64,000 nucleotides of DNA from CAUZJF01 sp965248605 (GTDB taxonomy: Bacteria > Chloroflexota > Dehalococcoidia > Lucifugimonadales > CAUZJF01), in the NCBI GenBank assembly GCA_965248605.1, contig CBDFJV010000007.1, positions 1,426,001 to 1,490,000 of the forward strand, read 5' to 3'. The translations under genes were made by a program, and so were the position numbers. Positions 35,284 through 44,036 of the stretch are shown here, piece after piece; position 1 is the first letter of the stretch, and each line of letters begins with the position of its first letter. The notes under the pieces were generated by a model. That model had not been told where the DNA came from, did not search any database, and saw nothing but the letters and a program-made list of their open reading frames with translations.

Positions 35284-36354
35284 TCAAGCCAGCAGTGGGC
35301 CTAAGGACTGCCAGGTCTGGCGCTGTTTGGATATGTAGACGAGGACGTCTTGCTCAGCGATCGACAACCCATCGAAACCGATGAACACGTTTCCCTGCCT
35401 CACGAACCCTAGCAGGTTGACTCCGTGGTCCAGGAGCCTCTTGGCCACTTCGGTGTAGCTAAGGGTACCGGATGGGGTCGTGGTCACGGTCGTGCTCGCC
35501 AGCGTCTCCTCGATCTCCGTGACGTTGCTGGTGATCGCCTGGGTAAGCAGGTTGACGCCGTGGTCCTGGGCCTCCTGGACCAGAAGATTGTTGGCCATCC
35601 GGAGGGTGTACACCAGCGAAACGCGGTCCGACTTCTCGAATAGCACGTCGTGCTCCGGGTCCAGGCATTCGACGATTATGCTGATCTCGGGGCTCATTCG
35701 TTCTATCACAAAGGAGATCGATGCAACAAGGCTGTCGCTTCGGGCGTCGTCGTAGCTCGGGCTCAGAACGATCGCGTGGCCCGCGCGCTCCAGGTTCGCT
35801 CGTTCGAAGGTCTCTCGTCTGAGGGGAGAGCCGCGAACGAATGATACGTTCGGCATACCGAACGGAAGCTCGTCTATCTGGTCGGTGACGACGATGACCT
35901 CACGGTCACTATGGTGCTCGTCTCGTGTGAACTCCTCGATAATCTGGCGTACGCGGGACTCGCTGGGGAAATTGACGACGATCAGATGCTCCCTGGCCTT
36001 TTGGCTGCTCATACCCATTCGCTCCTTGTGGCGGAGGTCGACTATCCAGTCGACCAATACGCCGATGGCTGTCGTAAAGGCCGCAAGACCGATGACGATG
36101 ATGAATACCGCGGTGCCGATGCGCGCTCCCAGGGTAGTGGCCGAGAAGTCGCCGTACCCGATGGTGGTAATAGAGATGACGCTGTACCAGAAGCTGTCCC
36201 AAATAGTTGGAGGAGAGTCGGCCGATCGTTCGAAGATGTAGAACGTCGCCGTGTTGCCGATGACGCTTAAGACGAGAACGGCAACGAGAAAGAAGACGCC
36301 TAGCTCTCTCTGCTGCCGCAGCTTGCGTAGAAGACGTGATAGCGAGTAGTACAT
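35284..36354 (-). CDS. Potassium channel with TrkA-N (RCK) domain
   Basis: 356 residues. Residues ~18-85 form a two-helix pore with filter SITTIGYGDFSA (TIGYGD at 64-69), followed by helix 2 (TAVFIIVIGLAAFTTAIGVLVDWIVDL). Residues from ~105 form an RCK/TrkA-N domain (HLIVVNFPSESRVRQII, VIVVTDQIDELPFG), though the first glycine motif is degenerate. This is the MthK/Kch-like layout of ligand-gated K+ channels in the cell membrane. It starts 22 bases after the stop of the preceding gene. Confidence 0.92.
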   Translation of the reverse strand: MYYSLSRLLRKLRQQRELGVFFLVAVLVLSVIGNTATFYIFERSADSPPTIWDSFWYSVISITTIGYGDFSATTLGARIGTAVFIIVIGLAAFTTAIGVLVDWIVDLRHKERMGMSSQKAREHLIVVNFPSESRVRQIIEEFTRDEHHSDREVIVVTDQIDELPFGMPNVSFVRGSPLRRETFERANLERAGHAIVLSPSYDDARSDSLVASISFVIERMSPEISIIVECLDPEHDVLFEKSDRVSLVYTLRMANNLLVQEAQDHGVNLLTQAITSNVTEIEETLASTTVTTTPSGTLSYTEVAKRLLDHGVNLLGFVRQGNVFIGFDGLSIAEQDVLVYISKQRQTWQSLGPLLA

Positions 36355-36375
36355 TTCTTGAGAATACCCCTGGCG

Positions 36376-37815
36376 TCAACCGGCTTTGGCGCCTGTTGTA
36401 ACAGGAGAAAGTCGTTTGCCTCCTCGCTGCTCCAGGTCGATCACGACCAGGCCGGCGTCGTGGTCGCCCTCGAAGCATTCGTTGTACCGTGCGAGAAGAT
36501 GGTCCCGCGCCTCCAGGACCTTCTCGGCGACGTCCGGCCTCGTCTCTGCGAATTGCTGCCCTAGCGGTGAATCCAGCGTCCAGTCCTCCGTTACGGAGCA
36601 CTGAAGGCCTGCGGCGCGGCACGCCTCGGTATACTCACGGTCGAGCCTCAGTAGACCGGCTTCGCTCTTGTAGACAGCAGCGGTCACCATGAAGTCTTTC
36701 GTAATGCAAAGCCCAAGCTCGTTATCGAATACTTGCACGAGGTCTATGTATGGGATCCAGCCTTCCATCGCGAAGAGGAGGTCGCTCATGAGGTCTTGCG
36801 ACACGGGGTGGTAGTAGAAGTCCTCTTCGTTGACCGCCATTCTGACCTTGAGAGGCTCTTTGGTGTTGTAGCCCAGTAGTCTCTCCGCCTCCGCATCCTG
36901 AGCGAATAGGAAGGGAATGTTGCCGTTGGTGTCGTCGACGAGGACCGACGTCTCGTTGACGGTGTAGCGGAGAGCGGTGTGCTGCCAGTAGCGCATGTAC
37001 CGCTTCGAGAAGGAGAAATCGAAGGTAGTAAGGAGCTCGCGCAGCTTGGCCTCTGGTACCGGCCCGAGCGTGTCCGGCCCTGACATTATGTATTCGGATT
37101 CGACGCCGAAGCGGTCCGTCAGGAACTTCAACGCCTGCACCTTCTCCGAGCAGATCCCGCCGGACCCCTCGATAACATTGCGAACTGTTTCGTCGCCGAA
37201 CTTGTAGACGAGCTTGCGGCCAACGAAACGAGAGTAATTCTCGAAGTCGCTTTCCCAGATGCGGCGGGCCAGCACCTCGACGAGCTTGAGGGCGCTGTCT
37301 GCCGTCTCGAGACCAAGTACCGCTTCGGCCCGACTTTGGCCCAACGCCTCTTCGAGGCACGACCGCACGAAGCCCTCGTAAATCTCAGGATGTCGGTCCC
37401 ACCGGCGCCGGTTGAACCCTACCCAGTTCCGATCGTAGCCGACGTTCGTTCTGTCAAGCTCGACGTCGATGAGCAACGCGTCTTTGTCCCCAACTCGAAT
37501 CGGCACGACACGGGGTACCTCGTCGAGGCCTAGCACGTGCGGCCCTTGGGAAAACTCCAGGCCGGTAAACATGCCGTGCAACCGGCCGTCGTCGGAGGTC
37601 ATATAGACGAAATCCTGGACGGACTCCAGCATCTCCGTCGACTCGTCGGTGATCCGGCGTTCGGCCTGTAGTTGTTCTAGGGGCGGCGCCTTGACGTAAC
37701 GATCGAGGAGTTGCTCGAGTGGCAGCCCATCATGCTCATCGCCGATGCGGACCGCGAACCGCCGCGTGGTCAACAGGTCGGTGATTTGCAGGAGCTTATT
37801 TACGCCGTTTTGCAT
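36376..37815 (-). CDS. Transglutaminase/NAT-like cysteine enzyme, unclassified
   Basis: 479 residues that I do not match to a named family. The part near 215-295 has a Cys-His-Asp arrangement: GSGGICSEKVQALKFL with Cys222, WQHTALRY with His279, and VLVDDTNGN with Asp294. The His-Asp spacing of 15 is that of arylamine N-acetyltransferases (His107-Asp122), and GG-x-C-x-E is close to their RGG-x-C-x-E motif; the Cys-His gap of 57 is longer. The transglutaminase-like superfamily shares this triad. The N-terminal ~200 residues and C-terminal ~180 are not recognised. No signal peptide. It is the first gene of the seven-gene run that includes the SecA-like ATPase. Fold assignment is tentative. Confidence 0.6.
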   Translation of the reverse strand: MQNGVNKLLQITDLLTTRRFAVRIGDEHDGLPLEQLLDRYVKAPPLEQLQAERRITDESTEMLESVQDFVYMTSDDGRLHGMFTGLEFSQGPHVLGLDEVPRVVPIRVGDKDALLIDVELDRTNVGYDRNWVGFNRRRWDRHPEIYEGFVRSCLEEALGQSRAEAVLGLETADSALKLVEVLARRIWESDFENYSRFVGRKLVYKFGDETVRNVIEGSGGICSEKVQALKFLTDRFGVESEYIMSGPDTLGPVPEAKLRELLTTFDFSFSKRYMRYWQHTALRYTVNETSVLVDDTNGNIPFLFAQDAEAERLLGYNTKEPLKVRMAVNEEDFYYHPVSQDLMSDLLFAMEGWIPYIDLVQVFDNELGLCITKDFMVTAAVYKSEAGLLRLDREYTEACRAAGLQCSVTEDWTLDSPLGQQFAETRPDVAEKVLEARDHLLARYNECFEGDHDAGLVVIDLEQRGGKRLSPVTTGAKAG

Positions 37816-37849
37816 TTTAGGTGACAGGAAGGGTGCTATTTCGGCTCTT

Positions 37850-37915
37850 GTCCCTTCTCCCCTGGCGGGAGAAGGCTAGGCCTGTCCTGAGTCGATCGAA
37901 GGGATGAGGGGGATT
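37850..37915. repeat. Palindromic repeat (CCTTCTCCC family)
   Basis: CCTTCTCCCCTGGCGGGAGAAGG forms a hairpin and is followed by a CCTGTCCTGAGTCGATCGAAGG unit like other REP elements of the window. It separates the SecA-cluster promoter side from the DegV gene. Confidence 0.55.
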
Positions 37916-37960
37916 TCCCGTGGGACGCAACGCTGGCTCCCGCGCCCACGTTCCGTCGGC

Positions 37961-38821
37961 TCATTCGTCGGACGTCTCTCGCCACCAGGCCACCCCGACG
38001 AGGCCCGGTCCCGTGTGCGCGCCCATTACTGGAGAGAACTGGCTGACGAAGATCTCCTTGCAGTCGAACTCAGACTCGACGCGCCGGCGCATTTCGTCGG
38101 CCGTCTTGGCGTCGTCGCTGTGCATGACGGTCGCATGGACTGGGCCGGCGCCCGCGTCTTCTTTCATGAGTGCGAGCATGCGTTCAGCAGCGCGGCGGGC
38201 AGTCCGCGGGCGCTCTACGGGTCGGACCTCGCCCTGAGACAGCTCGAAGATGGGTTTGATCTTAAGCAGCGATGACCCCAGGTACGCCAGCCGTGGGACG
38301 CGTCCGCTCTTCCACACATAGTAGAGTGTATCGAGGAATGCCAGCAGCCGCACCCTCGGTATCAACGCCCGCACCGTGGTCGCTACTTCGTCAAGCCCAG
38401 CGCCCGTCCGCGCGATCCGCAGCGCCTCCGTGGCCAGCAGACCCTCGCCGCCCGCGGCGCTTTCCGTGTCTATGACCTCTATCCTGGGACCGCCGGAGCC
38501 GCCTCCTGCGGCGGTTTTGGCGGAATCGTACGAGGAGCTGACATGTCGAGCCACGGTTAGGCACACGATAGATGAGTACTTTTCAGCAGCTTCGGAAAAC
38601 GCGCTAACGTACGCCGCTGGTGCTGGTGCCGACGTGGTCGTCCGTCCGTCCACCGAAGGCAGCATGCGATAGAACTCTGCGGGCGTCAGGTCCAGACCGT
38701 CATGAAATGTCCGGTCGCCGATCGTCAGCTGCATCGGGACGGTCCACATCTGAGGGTCGCTTGCGGCGTCTGACGGCAGGCTCGCGGCGCTGTCGACGAC
38801 CACGGCGACGGGCTCGCTCAT
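37961..38821 (-). CDS. DegV family fatty-acid-binding protein
   Basis: 286 residues. VAVVVDSAASLPSD starts the first Rossmann-like domain; TVPMQLTIGDRTFHDGLDLTPAEFYRML is the conserved segment with the D-x-x-x-L-x-x-x-E-F-Y signature, and GRTTTSAPAPAAYVSAF is the TSQPSP-like lipid-contact turn. IVCLTVARHVSSSYDSAKTAA and VIDTESAAGGEGLLATEAL follow. DegV/FakB proteins hand fatty acids to a kinase; no FakA-like gene is in the window. Separate promoter from the gene at 37815 is likely given the 146-base gap. Confidence 0.9.
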   Translation of the reverse strand: MSEPVAVVVDSAASLPSDAASDPQMWTVPMQLTIGDRTFHDGLDLTPAEFYRMLPSVDGRTTTSAPAPAAYVSAFSEAAEKYSSIVCLTVARHVSSSYDSAKTAAGGGSGGPRIEVIDTESAAGGEGLLATEALRIARTGAGLDEVATTVRALIPRVRLLAFLDTLYYVWKSGRVPRLAYLGSSLLKIKPIFELSQGEVRPVERPRTARRAAERMLALMKEDAGAGPVHATVMHSDDAKTADEMRRRVESEFDCKEIFVSQFSPVMGAHTGPGLVGVAWWRETSDE

Positions 38822-39008
38822 CCCGGTTCCTCGCTCAGCCGCCGTGAGATGACATAGTTGGGCGGTGGCAATGGTAACACGGTGACTGCGGGCGTCGTCG
38901 AATAGACTTGGGCCGGCGTTCAGCCCGCGTGAGTATACACACGAGGTGGTGGAAAGGGCGGTCAGATGGGGAGAGCGATCGGAGGGCGGTGGCCTGGCTT
39001 GATGGGTG

Positions 39009-39356
39009 TTACGCGACTGCCGCGGTGGGTCGGGCGATCTGGTTGAGGGCGCTAGCGAAAAGGTGCCATTCGTTGATCATCGACTCCAGTCGAGCACGAC
39101 CACTGCGAGTCATGTCGTAGTAACAACGCCGCTGGCCACCCCGATACTCCTCCCACCACGTGCTTTCGACCAGGCCGTCTCGCTCGAGGCGGTGGAGGGC
39201 GGGATAGAGGGTCCCCTCCTTGAGATGGAAGTACCCGCCGCTGCGGGCATCCATTTCTCTTACGAGCTGATAGCCGTACTTCGGCTCTTCGGACAAGAGG
39301 GAGAGGATCAGAGTTTCCGTGCTGCCTTTTAGAAGCTCTCTTCGGTAGAGATTCAT
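39009..39356 (-). CDS. PadR family transcriptional regulator
   Basis: 115 residues from ATG 39356; the longer frame upstream is not family-like. It shows the PadR winged helix: LLKGSTETLILSLLSEEPKYGYQLVREMDARSGGYFHLKEGTLYPALHRLERDGLVESTWWEE, then RRCYYDMTRSGRARLESM. It is a dimeric repressor. It precedes a six-helix membrane protein on the same strand (gene at 39525), which may be its target, but the membrane gene lies upstream and not downstream, so this is only a proximity argument. Confidence 0.9.
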   Translation of the reverse strand: MNLYRRELLKGSTETLILSLLSEEPKYGYQLVREMDARSGGYFHLKEGTLYPALHRLERDGLVESTWWEEYRGGQRRCYYDMTRSGRARLESMINEWHLFASALNQIARPTAAVA

Positions 39357-39524
39357 CTCATCAGCCGATTTGACCACGAGACCCTCCGTTATCGCGAGCG
39401 TTCTGAAATCATCTACGAGGGCCGAGAGCGAGTTGGATTTCGCGAATCGGGGCAAAACGTGGGCTTGAAGACACACGATAGCCGGCGGCTTGCCGAAATC
39501 TAGGCGGGTGAGCTACCGGCCGCG

Positions 39525-40289
39525 CTAGAAACGGTTCTGGGCTCCGCCGCCGAAGTTCGCCAGGAATATCGGTGGTGCGTAAACGACGATCGCGATGACT
39601 AGGGCGGAGAACAGGACAGCGACGGCCCACGTGCCGTACTTGCGTGAGATGGGGTCCCGAGATGCGTTGAACCGGTCCAGTGCCCAACCGCCGGGAGCGA
39701 AAAGGAGCGCCGAATAGAGGCCCGTGTAGAGGAGCCGTATCCCGAGAACGAGAGCAATGGAAGGAGCAAAGATCCCGCCCTCCAGCGACTTGAACAGCAA
39801 CTGCGGGACGCTCAGATGTCCGGTGTTGAAGTCGATGATGTTGAAGCTTAACGGAATGAACACGCCGCCCATAATTAGCGGGTACGTCAATCCGTATAGA
39901 ATCCCGAGTGCCGCCCATGCCCTGATGCCCCGGGGCGGCCGGTCTTTGAGGGAGGCGAACTCGGGGCGTTCGCCGAACAGAAGGTACGCCGTCGGAGCGG
40001 TTATGAGTATGCCGCCCAGGGCTCCACCCGTTCCGAAAAGAAGCGAGTCCCAGATTGTCAGGTGTTGGATTATGTTCGGGTACTGTATGAGTGCCAGGAA
40101 ATGAACGAGCACCGTCACGACGCCTACCGCCCCTCCGAAGATCGCGACGCAGCTTGCGAACCTCAGTCGGGGCCAGTCGATACCGGTCTCTTCTTTGACC
40201 CATACTTTGGAGGACTCGGCCGGAGTCTGCGTCTCCGCCAGAGTCGCCGTTCCCGTTATAGTGCCGGTCTGCGCCACTTCGGTCCCCAT
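39525..40289 (-). CDS. Membrane protein of unknown function
   Basis: 254 residues from ATG 40289 (a GTG at 40328 is also open). After ~45 hydrophilic residues there are about six hydrophobic segments (VAIFGGAVGVVTVLVHFLALI, LLFGTGGALGGILITAPTAYLLF, WAALGILYGLTYPLIMGGVFIPL, APSIALVLGIRLLYTGLYSAL, WAVAVLFSALVIAIVVYAPPIFL). No known family recognised. It faces away from ribF; the 5' ends are 120 bases apart, with the ribF promoter between. Confidence 0.65.
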   Translation of the reverse strand: MGTEVAQTGTITGTATLAETQTPAESSKVWVKEETGIDWPRLRFASCVAIFGGAVGVVTVLVHFLALIQYPNIIQHLTIWDSLLFGTGGALGGILITAPTAYLLFGERPEFASLKDRPPRGIRAWAALGILYGLTYPLIMGGVFIPLSFNIIDFNTGHLSVPQLLFKSLEGGIFAPSIALVLGIRLLYTGLYSALLFAPGGWALDRFNASRDPISRKYGTWAVAVLFSALVIAIVVYAPPIFLANFGGGAQNRF

Positions 40290-40348
40290 CTGAAATGTTC
40301 CGTCTAATATAGCGTAAGCTATCGGCACTTAGCCACACAGGGTGTTGC

Positions 40349-40378
40349 TTGACCCTTCAAATTGGCCCATGCTAGTAT
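40349..40378 (+). promoter_or_regulatory. Sigma-70-type promoter of ribF
   Basis: TTGACC at 40349-40354, 18-base spacer, TAGTAT at 40373-40378, 32 bases before ribF. The -10 region shares CATGCTAGTATCG with the promoter at 9466. Confidence 0.7.
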
Positions 40379-40409
40379 CGCCTTGCCTAGCGAGTAGCTA
40401 CAAAAACGA

Positions 40410-41351
40410 ATGAGAATAATCAACGAGCTATCGGAGTTTACGAAGGGCGGAGAATCGCTACTCACGATAGGGGTTTTCGACGGAGTCCACCGCGGGCACG
40501 CCCACGTCATCAAAGAGCTGACTTCTCAAGCGACGGCAAAAGGTGTCCGTGCGGGAATCGTAACTTTCCGTAATCACCCGGCGTCGGTACTTCGACCGGA
40601 CTTCAGACCACAATTCCTTACCGATTTCGACGAACGCTCGCGGCTGATCAAGGAAATCGGCGCGGATTTTGTCGCACCCATTACCTTCGACATGGACGTG
40701 GCCGGGTTAGGCGCCGGCGAGTTCTGTGGACTCCTTCTAGAATACCTCGGCATGCGCGGACTGGTCGTCGGGCCCGACTTCGCCATGGGGCGTCGTCGGG
40801 AAGGCAACGTCGAGCGTCTAACCACACTGGGGCAACAGATGGGCTTCTCGCTGACCGTCGTAGCGCCTCTTTTGGACGATCAGGGCCGGACTGTTCGTAG
40901 CACGGCCGTCCGCGAATCTCTTTTCAACGGAGACGTGGCCGACGTTGCTCGGCTGCTCGGCCGCGACTTCATGCTCAAAGGGAGTGTCGTGAGGGGCGCG
41001 GGTCGTGGCCGATCGTTGGGCTTCCCGACGGCCAACCTTCAGGTTGCGGAAGACCTCGCTTTGCCGCGCGACGGCATCTACGCGACCTGGGCCACCATCA
41101 GTGGTCGACGCTTCATGGCCGCCGCCAGCATCGGAGTGCGTCCGACGTTCGATGAGGTCGATCGGACCGTCGAGGCTTACATGTTGGAGTTCGACGACGA
41201 CGTGTATGGACAGGAGGTCCGGCTCGAGTTCGTCGAACGGCTACGAGACGAAGTCAAATACGAGACCGTCGGCGAGCTGCAAGCCCAGGTAGAGCTCGAC
41301 GTGACTGACACGAGGCGGGTACTCCAGGCTGCGGCTGCGTCGACGAGATGA
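40410..41351 (+). CDS. ribF: Bifunctional riboflavin kinase/FAD synthetase
   Basis: 313 residues. The FAD synthetase domain has GVFDGVHRGHAHV at ~23-35 (the nucleotidyltransferase HxGH-type site) and GPDFAMGRRREGNVERL; the kinase domain has GSVVRGAGRGRSLGFPTANLQV and RRFMAAASIGVRPTFDE, with the VEAYMLEFDDDVYGQEVRLEFVERLRDE ending. It makes FMN and then FAD from riboflavin. Length is typical. It has its own promoter and is followed by a small hypothetical gene and tyrS. Confidence 0.95.
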   Translation: MRIINELSEFTKGGESLLTIGVFDGVHRGHAHVIKELTSQATAKGVRAGIVTFRNHPASVLRPDFRPQFLTDFDERSRLIKEIGADFVAPITFDMDVAGLGAGEFCGLLLEYLGMRGLVVGPDFAMGRRREGNVERLTTLGQQMGFSLTVVAPLLDDQGRTVRSTAVRESLFNGDVADVARLLGRDFMLKGSVVRGAGRGRSLGFPTANLQVAEDLALPRDGIYATWATISGRRFMAAASIGVRPTFDEVDRTVEAYMLEFDDDVYGQEVRLEFVERLRDEVKYETVGELQAQVELDVTDTRRVLQAAAASTR

Positions 41352-41361
41352 GATAGTCTCT

Positions 41362-41721
41362 TTGGACGGGATCCCGTTCTCGATCGGTCTTCTTGGTGGG
41401 CTCGGCCGCGCCGACGGAACGGCGCATTTCGAGAACGACGTTCTGACGCTCGAGTTCAAGGTTAAAGACAGTATGGTTGGCCTCCTCAGGTCGGGCGTAA
41501 AGCGCGTTATGGTGCCTGTGCAGGTCATCGACCTGGTGCGTCTAGACCGTGGTACTGAGGATGTCCAACTGGTACTGGGGGCGCGTAGCAGGATGTACCT
41601 CGATGGTATACGTGGCCGCCGCAAGGCTGAAATCAAGCTGAGTATCGGCTCGGGGGATGTCGCAATAGCCGAGCTTCTTGTCAAGGCGATGGAGCACCGG
41701 ATGGCCGAAGTAGGACCGTGA
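41362..41721 (+). CDS. Small hypothetical protein between ribF and tyrS
   Basis: 119 residues from TTG 41362. No family recognised. The composition is beta-rich with an initial GLLGGLGRADGTAHFENDVLTLEFKVKDS and no membrane segment. It lies 10 bases after ribF and 12 bases before tyrS, so it is cotranscribed with both. Confidence 0.6.
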   Translation: MDGIPFSIGLLGGLGRADGTAHFENDVLTLEFKVKDSMVGLLRSGVKRVMVPVQVIDLVRLDRGTEDVQLVLGARSRMYLDGIRGRRKAEIKLSIGSGDVAIAELLVKAMEHRMAEVGP

Positions 41722-41733
41722 GAACCCGTTGGG

Positions 41734-42978
41734 TTGGAATGGACGAAAGTGGCCGTAACTAAGCTACGACAGCTAGACGAAGGACAGCGTAACCGCCTGC
41801 TGAAGCGGGGGGTGGTCGAGATCATCGTCGAGTCGGAGATGCTGGAACTCCTCGACGATGGCCGACCTTTGCGCCTCAAGATGGGCTTCGATCCCAGCGC
41901 GCCGGACCTGCACCTCGGTCACGCGGTCGGGCTCCGGAAACTGCGACAGCTCCAGGAGTTGGGTCACAAGGTCGTCGTTATCGTCGGAGACTGGACGGCC
42001 CAGATCGGAGACCCTAGCGGACAGTCAGCGACCCGCCGGATGCTCACGGCAGAGGAGGTCTACGCCAATGCCGAGACCTACCTCGCCCAGTTCTACAACG
42101 TCGTCGATAGGGACAAGACTGAGATCCAGATGCAAAGCAAGTGGTTCGGGCCGTTCAACCTGACGGACGTGATCAAGCTGACGCGCCGCTTCACTGTTGC
42201 GCAGTTCCTGGCCCGCGATGACTTCGCCAAGAGGATGGCTGCAAATCAGCCGGTCGCCATCACCGAGCTTCTCTACCCGTTGCTACAGGCCTACGACTCC
42301 GTCGCGGTCGAGTCCGACATAGAACTCGGCGGGACCGATCAGAAGTTCAATCTACTGGTTGGCCGCGACTTGCAGCAGCAGATGGGTCAGCGACAGCAGC
42401 AGTGCCTGGTGATGCCCCTTCTTGTCGGGACCGACGGCGTTAAGAAGATGAGCAAGAGCCTGGGGAATTACATCGCGATTGACGACCCGCCGGAAGAGAT
42501 GTTCGGGAAGACGATGTCGCTGCCCGACGACGCGATCATGCCGTATCTCGAGAGCCTGACCGACGTGCCAGACGATGAGATCGTGGAACTCGCTCGCGCA
42601 CTCGAAGCCCAATCGGTGAACCCAATGGAAGTAAAGAAAAAACTGGCCCGAGAGTTGGTGACTCAGTTCCACGACGGGTCGTCGGCTACGAAAGCCGAGG
42701 GGCATTTTGAAAGTACCGTGCAACAGCGCGATCTTCCCGACGAGATCGCTTCCTACGTACTCCCACCGTCCCCGGAGCTCGAAGGCAAGAGGCTCAGCGA
42801 CATACTAGTGGCGGCTGACCTCGCCCCCAGCTCGACCGAGGCGCGCAGGCTCATCGACCAGGGAGCGGTGCGGATCAACGACGAGCGCGCCTCGGCGAAT
42901 GCTCCCGCCGGCACACTCGATCACGATGACGTCGTCAGGGTAGGGCGGCGGCGCGTCGTGAGGATCACGAGCCGCTAG
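41734..42978 (+). CDS. tyrS: Tyrosyl-tRNA synthetase
   Basis: 414 residues. It charges tRNA-Tyr. HLGH (for HIGH) in PDLHLGHAVGLRKL near residue 54, VVVIVGDWTAQIGDPSG next, and KMSKSLGN (KMSKS) near 235 are the class I signatures; the S4 domain ends the protein (LSDILVAADLAPSSTEARRLIDQGAVRIND). The DWTAQIGDPSG form and the single S4 tail fit the TyrS/TyrZ-type bacterial enzymes. The start is TTG 41734 or a nearby GTG. Confidence 0.95.
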   Translation: MEWTKVAVTKLRQLDEGQRNRLLKRGVVEIIVESEMLELLDDGRPLRLKMGFDPSAPDLHLGHAVGLRKLRQLQELGHKVVVIVGDWTAQIGDPSGQSATRRMLTAEEVYANAETYLAQFYNVVDRDKTEIQMQSKWFGPFNLTDVIKLTRRFTVAQFLARDDFAKRMAANQPVAITELLYPLLQAYDSVAVESDIELGGTDQKFNLLVGRDLQQQMGQRQQQCLVMPLLVGTDGVKKMSKSLGNYIAIDDPPEEMFGKTMSLPDDAIMPYLESLTDVPDDEIVELARALEAQSVNPMEVKKKLARELVTQFHDGSSATKAEGHFESTVQQRDLPDEIASYVLPPSPELEGKRLSDILVAADLAPSSTEARRLIDQGAVRINDERASANAPAGTLDHDDVVRVGRRRVVRITSR

Positions 42979-42987
42979 CCCCCATTT

Positions 42988-44013
42988 CTAGGGCGTAAAG
43001 GCCTCATTCGCGGCGCTGTCGCTGGATCCGGGAAATACGCCTCCACCAACCACGTATATTGTGCCGTCGATCACGGCGGCCCCGAGCCCATGCCGTGCTG
43101 TGGGCATCGGAAGTGCCGTTCCCCACGTATCGGTTGCTGGATCGTAAGCTTCGTTTTCGTCGAATGTGCCGGCTGGGGACTCGCCACCGAAGACGTATAT
43201 GCGGCCTCCTACAATCCCCGCTGCGATGCCGCTTCGAGCAGTAGGCAGCGCCGCTATGTCCGTCCAGGAGTCGCTCGACGGGTCGTATTCCTCGTGGGCG
43301 TCCTGGTTGATGCCGCGTAGGCGGCCTCCAACGGCATAGAGCTTCCCGCCGACGACGCTTAGGGCGAGATGGTCTCGCGGCGTCGGCATCGGAGACCTCG
43401 TTTTCCACGCGTCAGCGTTGGGGTCGTAGACCTCGACCGTGCCGACGTTGTCTAATCCGAAACCTGTCACGCCTCCAACGGTATAGACCAGGCCGTCCAC
43501 CGCGGCGGCCGCCAGGGCTCCGCGGGCCGTCGGCATCGGCGGCCCGGCGCTCCACGAATCTGCGCTGGGGTCGTAAACGAAGACGTCCGCTACGGGCGCA
43601 AAGCCGGTTTTAATAAACCCGCCGACGAGGTAAATCTTGCCGCCCAGAGCCGTGGCACCAGAGTGGTGCAGCGCTTTCGGAAGCGGCGCCTTCTCGTCCC
43701 AGGAGTCGGTGCCAGGGTCATATGCCTCGACTCTATCGGTGGTCCCCCCACCAGGCGTTAGTCCGCCGATCACGTACACCTTGCCGTCGAGTGCTACCGC
43801 GACCACCTCGCTCCGCTCCGATGGAAGTGGGGCCAGACGGCGCCACTGCCCGTCCTGAGGTGCAACGCCGAGGATAGTACTGGACCCGGTCGCTTCGGCG
43901 GCTGGCGTCCCGGACGGGGACTGCACGGATTTCTCGGATTCGCCACACGCAGCGAGGGCGACTACGACCCCCGTACCTGCGAAGAGCCACCGAATGGCTT
44001 TTCGTCTCAGCAA
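42988..44013 (-). CDS. Kelch-repeat lipoprotein
   Basis: 341 residues from TTG 44013, chosen because the mature part begins right after a lipoprotein signal (FAGTGVVVALAACGE). A longer frame to 44109 or 44271 reads through a REP element and is probably not coding. Five to six kelch repeats (LDGKVYVIGG, GGKIYLVGG, DGLVYTVGG, GGKLYAVGG, GGRIYVFGG, DGTIYVVGG) form a six-bladed beta-propeller predicted to be outside the cell. Substrate or partner unknown. It converges with tyrS, the two stops 10 bases apart. Confidence 0.85.
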   Translation of the reverse strand: MLRRKAIRWLFAGTGVVVALAACGESEKSVQSPSGTPAAEATGSSTILGVAPQDGQWRRLAPLPSERSEVVAVALDGKVYVIGGLTPGGGTTDRVEAYDPGTDSWDEKAPLPKALHHSGATALGGKIYLVGGFIKTGFAPVADVFVYDPSADSWSAGPPMPTARGALAAAAVDGLVYTVGGVTGFGLDNVGTVEVYDPNADAWKTRSPMPTPRDHLALSVVGGKLYAVGGRLRGINQDAHEEYDPSSDSWTDIAALPTARSGIAAGIVGGRIYVFGGESPAGTFDENEAYDPATDTWGTALPMPTARHGLGAAVIDGTIYVVGGGVFPGSSDSAANEAFTP

Positions 44014-44036
44014 CCTGGTGCGGTCGGTCCGGCGGC

